From positions 1 to 7,148 of the forward strand of contig JAMOOT010000288.1 of assembly GCA_027065215.1 (NCBI GenBank): DNA of 7,148 bases. The letters are read 5' to 3'. The stretch comes from Candidatus Omnitrophota bacterium. GTDB taxonomy: Bacteria; Omnitrophota; Gorgyraeia; S143-82. The first letter of the stretch is position 1, and every line of letters starts with the position of its first letter. Made by a program: the position numbers and the translations under genes. Shown here in pieces: positions 5,979 to 7,148 of the stretch. Below the pieces are notes generated by a model. The model saw nothing but the letters and a program-made list of their open reading frames with translations. It was not told the DNA's origin and ran no database searches.

Positions 5979-7148
5979 ATGGGTAAAAAAGTTTGGTTTG
6001 CCCAATTTTTAGCAGTTTTTACAAGTCTTTTATTTATCTTTGAAAATATCTCATGGGCATATAGTTACGACCCAAATTTATTCGCAAACCTTCGTCGATT
6101 AAGGCAACTCCAATCCGATATCCTTGCCTATTCCTCTACCGTCCTGCCCAGCCCATTGACTCGGCAGGAGGCCTATCACCTTGCCTTATTTGCCCGTCGG
6201 GCAGGGAAAGATAAGGCATACGCCCTCCTATTGGAGATGCAACTTCAGAAAGCCCTTACCCCGCAGGATCAGTGGAGCTATCTAATAAACTGCGGAGACA
6301 ATGCCCTTGCTGCCTATCTGTCACTAATTGGGATCAAACCCTCTCTTGGAAGGTCAGCCGTGTATGGTTCAGCAATCGACCTTATTTTGGGCTCAAGATT
6401 GGGGGATAGGCGACAGGTAAGCTTATATGCCCTTTCCCTGATATCTGCCTATTATGGCAAACCAATGGTTCCAGTTAGGGTCTTGAGCATTAAAGAACTT
6501 GCAGGTTATGGCCCAACTGTAGCGCACCTCCGCCTCTCAAAGGGAATTGGCCATTATGTTTTAGTCCTCTCTATTGGGAAAAAGAACCTATTCTACTACG
6601 ACAAAGGCCAACTCAAGATCGCGGGCATTAAGTCCTTTGACCGAGTTTTCTCTGGATATGCCTTAGTCTCAAGTCAATCCAGTCTGTCCGATAAGATAAT
6701 CTCGGTAGAAGAGGCGAAGACTGTCTTAGGTTCCCGCCTCAGGGAAGGCCCAGAAGATGCGATAGATACCGACGACCTCCTGCCCGGAATGAGTTTAGGA
6801 GATGTAGCCTTGAGCGTTGGTATGACGGTGGTAAGCGCAGGGATTGCGCAAGGCATTTCCTCTCTTGCTAATGCTCCAATTTCTTTCACAGATTCCCTTG
6901 TTGCCGCCAATGTAGGCAATATAGTTTCAACCTTAGCCGTGGAAAAATGGGGTATGAGCCCAGTTGCTGGGCAGATATTAGGTTCGATCGCGTCTGCTGG
7001 GACCTTAGGGGCAATGAATCCTTCTGCGGCCTCTCATATGTGGGGGCCAAGGATAGGCAATTGGGTCGGCAGCTCCGCCTTGAGAGGTATGGCCGTCGGC
7101 GCGTTAAACGGCACGATAATAGGCGGTGCCAGTGCCTTAGTTGATCAT
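5979..7148 (+). CDS. Exported C39-like cysteine peptidase protein, 3' truncated
   Basis: The frame is open for 390 codons from the ATG at 5979 (AAGGTG at 5969-5974) and runs off the window. Residues 1-27 look like a Sec signal peptide: MGKK, a hydrophobic core FLAVFTSLLFIF, then cleavage near SWA|Y. Residues about 95-230 resemble a papain-like C39 peptidase fold: NCGDNALAAYLSLIGI with Cys105, GHYVLVLSIG with His192, and FYYD with Asp208. Q98 or Q96 could be the oxyanion glutamine. C39 enzymes usually cut leader peptides after a double-glycine motif; here there is no ABC transporter region, and the signal peptide implies activity outside the cytoplasm. Residues about 268-390 are Gly/Ala/Ser-rich and hydrophobic, with patterns such as GMAVGALNGTIIGGASALV. 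The substrate is unknown, and an inactive peptidase-like binding module is also possible. Location directly after tadC suggests, but does not show, a link with the pilus. Confidence 0.7.
   Translation, partial: MGKKVWFAQFLAVFTSLLFIFENISWAYSYDPNLFANLRRLRQLQSDILAYSSTVLPSPLTRQEAYHLALFARRAGKDKAYALLLEMQLQKALTPQDQWSYLINCGDNALAAYLSLIGIKPSLGRSAVYGSAIDLILGSRLGDRRQVSLYALSLISAYYGKPMVPVRVLSIKELAGYGPTVAHLRLSKGIGHYVLVLSIGKKNLFYYDKGQLKIAGIKSFDRVFSGYALVSSQSSLSDKIISVEEAKTVLGSRLREGPEDAIDTDDLLPGMSLGDVALSVGMTVVSAGIAQGISSLANAPISFTDSLVAANVGNIVSTLAVEKWGMSPVAGQILGSIASAGTLGAMNPSAASHMWGPRIGNWVGSSALRGMAVGALNGTIIGGASALVDH

Noticed and set aside
5979..6700. Repeated TATGCC/TGCCTAT words in the last gene, as possible DNA repeats
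   Set aside because: They are irregularly spaced and explained by frequent Ala-Tyr and Tyr-Ala codon pairs in the protein. No conserved unit or period is visible.
6947..7144. 65-codon plus-strand open frame near the window end
   Set aside because: It lies in a different frame inside the long exported-protein frame, which is continuous from 5979 to the window edge. Its Arg/Trp/Cys-rich product looks like an out-of-frame reading.

Overview
The window is one continuous plus-strand gene cluster: ten coding regions packed head to tail, most of which overlap or sit within 32 bases of the next. It encodes part of a Tad (tight adherence, Flp-type) type IV pilus system. No convincing gene lies on the minus strand, and no RNA gene, insertion sequence, CRISPR array or clear terminator was found.

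Layout. Positions 1-4163 carry eight proteins with the architecture of Flp/Tad prepilins or minor pseudopilins: a short leader, a G/A cleavage residue, usually Gln at +1 and Glu at +5, then one hydrophobic helix. In order they are a truncated pilin (1-274), three small pilins (274-450, 476-802, 786-1085), a 347-aa TadE-like protein (1060-2103), an 83-aa TadE/pilin-like protein (2081-2332), a 543-aa TadG-like protein (2341-3972) and a 62-aa Flp-like pilin (3975-4163). Then come the two inner-membrane platform proteins TadB (4193-5047) and TadC (5050-5946). The last gene (5979 to beyond 7148) is an exported protein with a C39-like cysteine peptidase core followed by a Gly/Ala-rich hydrophobic region. 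It is open at the window edge.

How the genes work together. In known Tad systems a TadA ATPase drives TadB/TadC, which polymerise Flp pilins processed by the prepilin peptidase TadV; TadE/TadF/TadG-like pseudopilins are accessory or tip components. TadA, TadV and the outer-membrane secretin are not in this window. The unusual points are the number and diversity of pilin-like subunits for one platform pair, and the exported C39-like protein directly after tadC.

Organism. Base composition is moderate to AT-rich (30% GC in sampled TadE-like lines, about 60% in parts of the last gene). AGG/AGA arginine and ATA isoleucine codons are frequent, and the pilin leaders resemble the archaeal class III (Q+1, E+5) type. 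The Sec signal peptide and Tad architecture suggest a deep-branching, probably diderm bacterium. Candidatus Omnitrophota or a similar candidate phylum is my best guess, at low confidence and not provable from this sequence.
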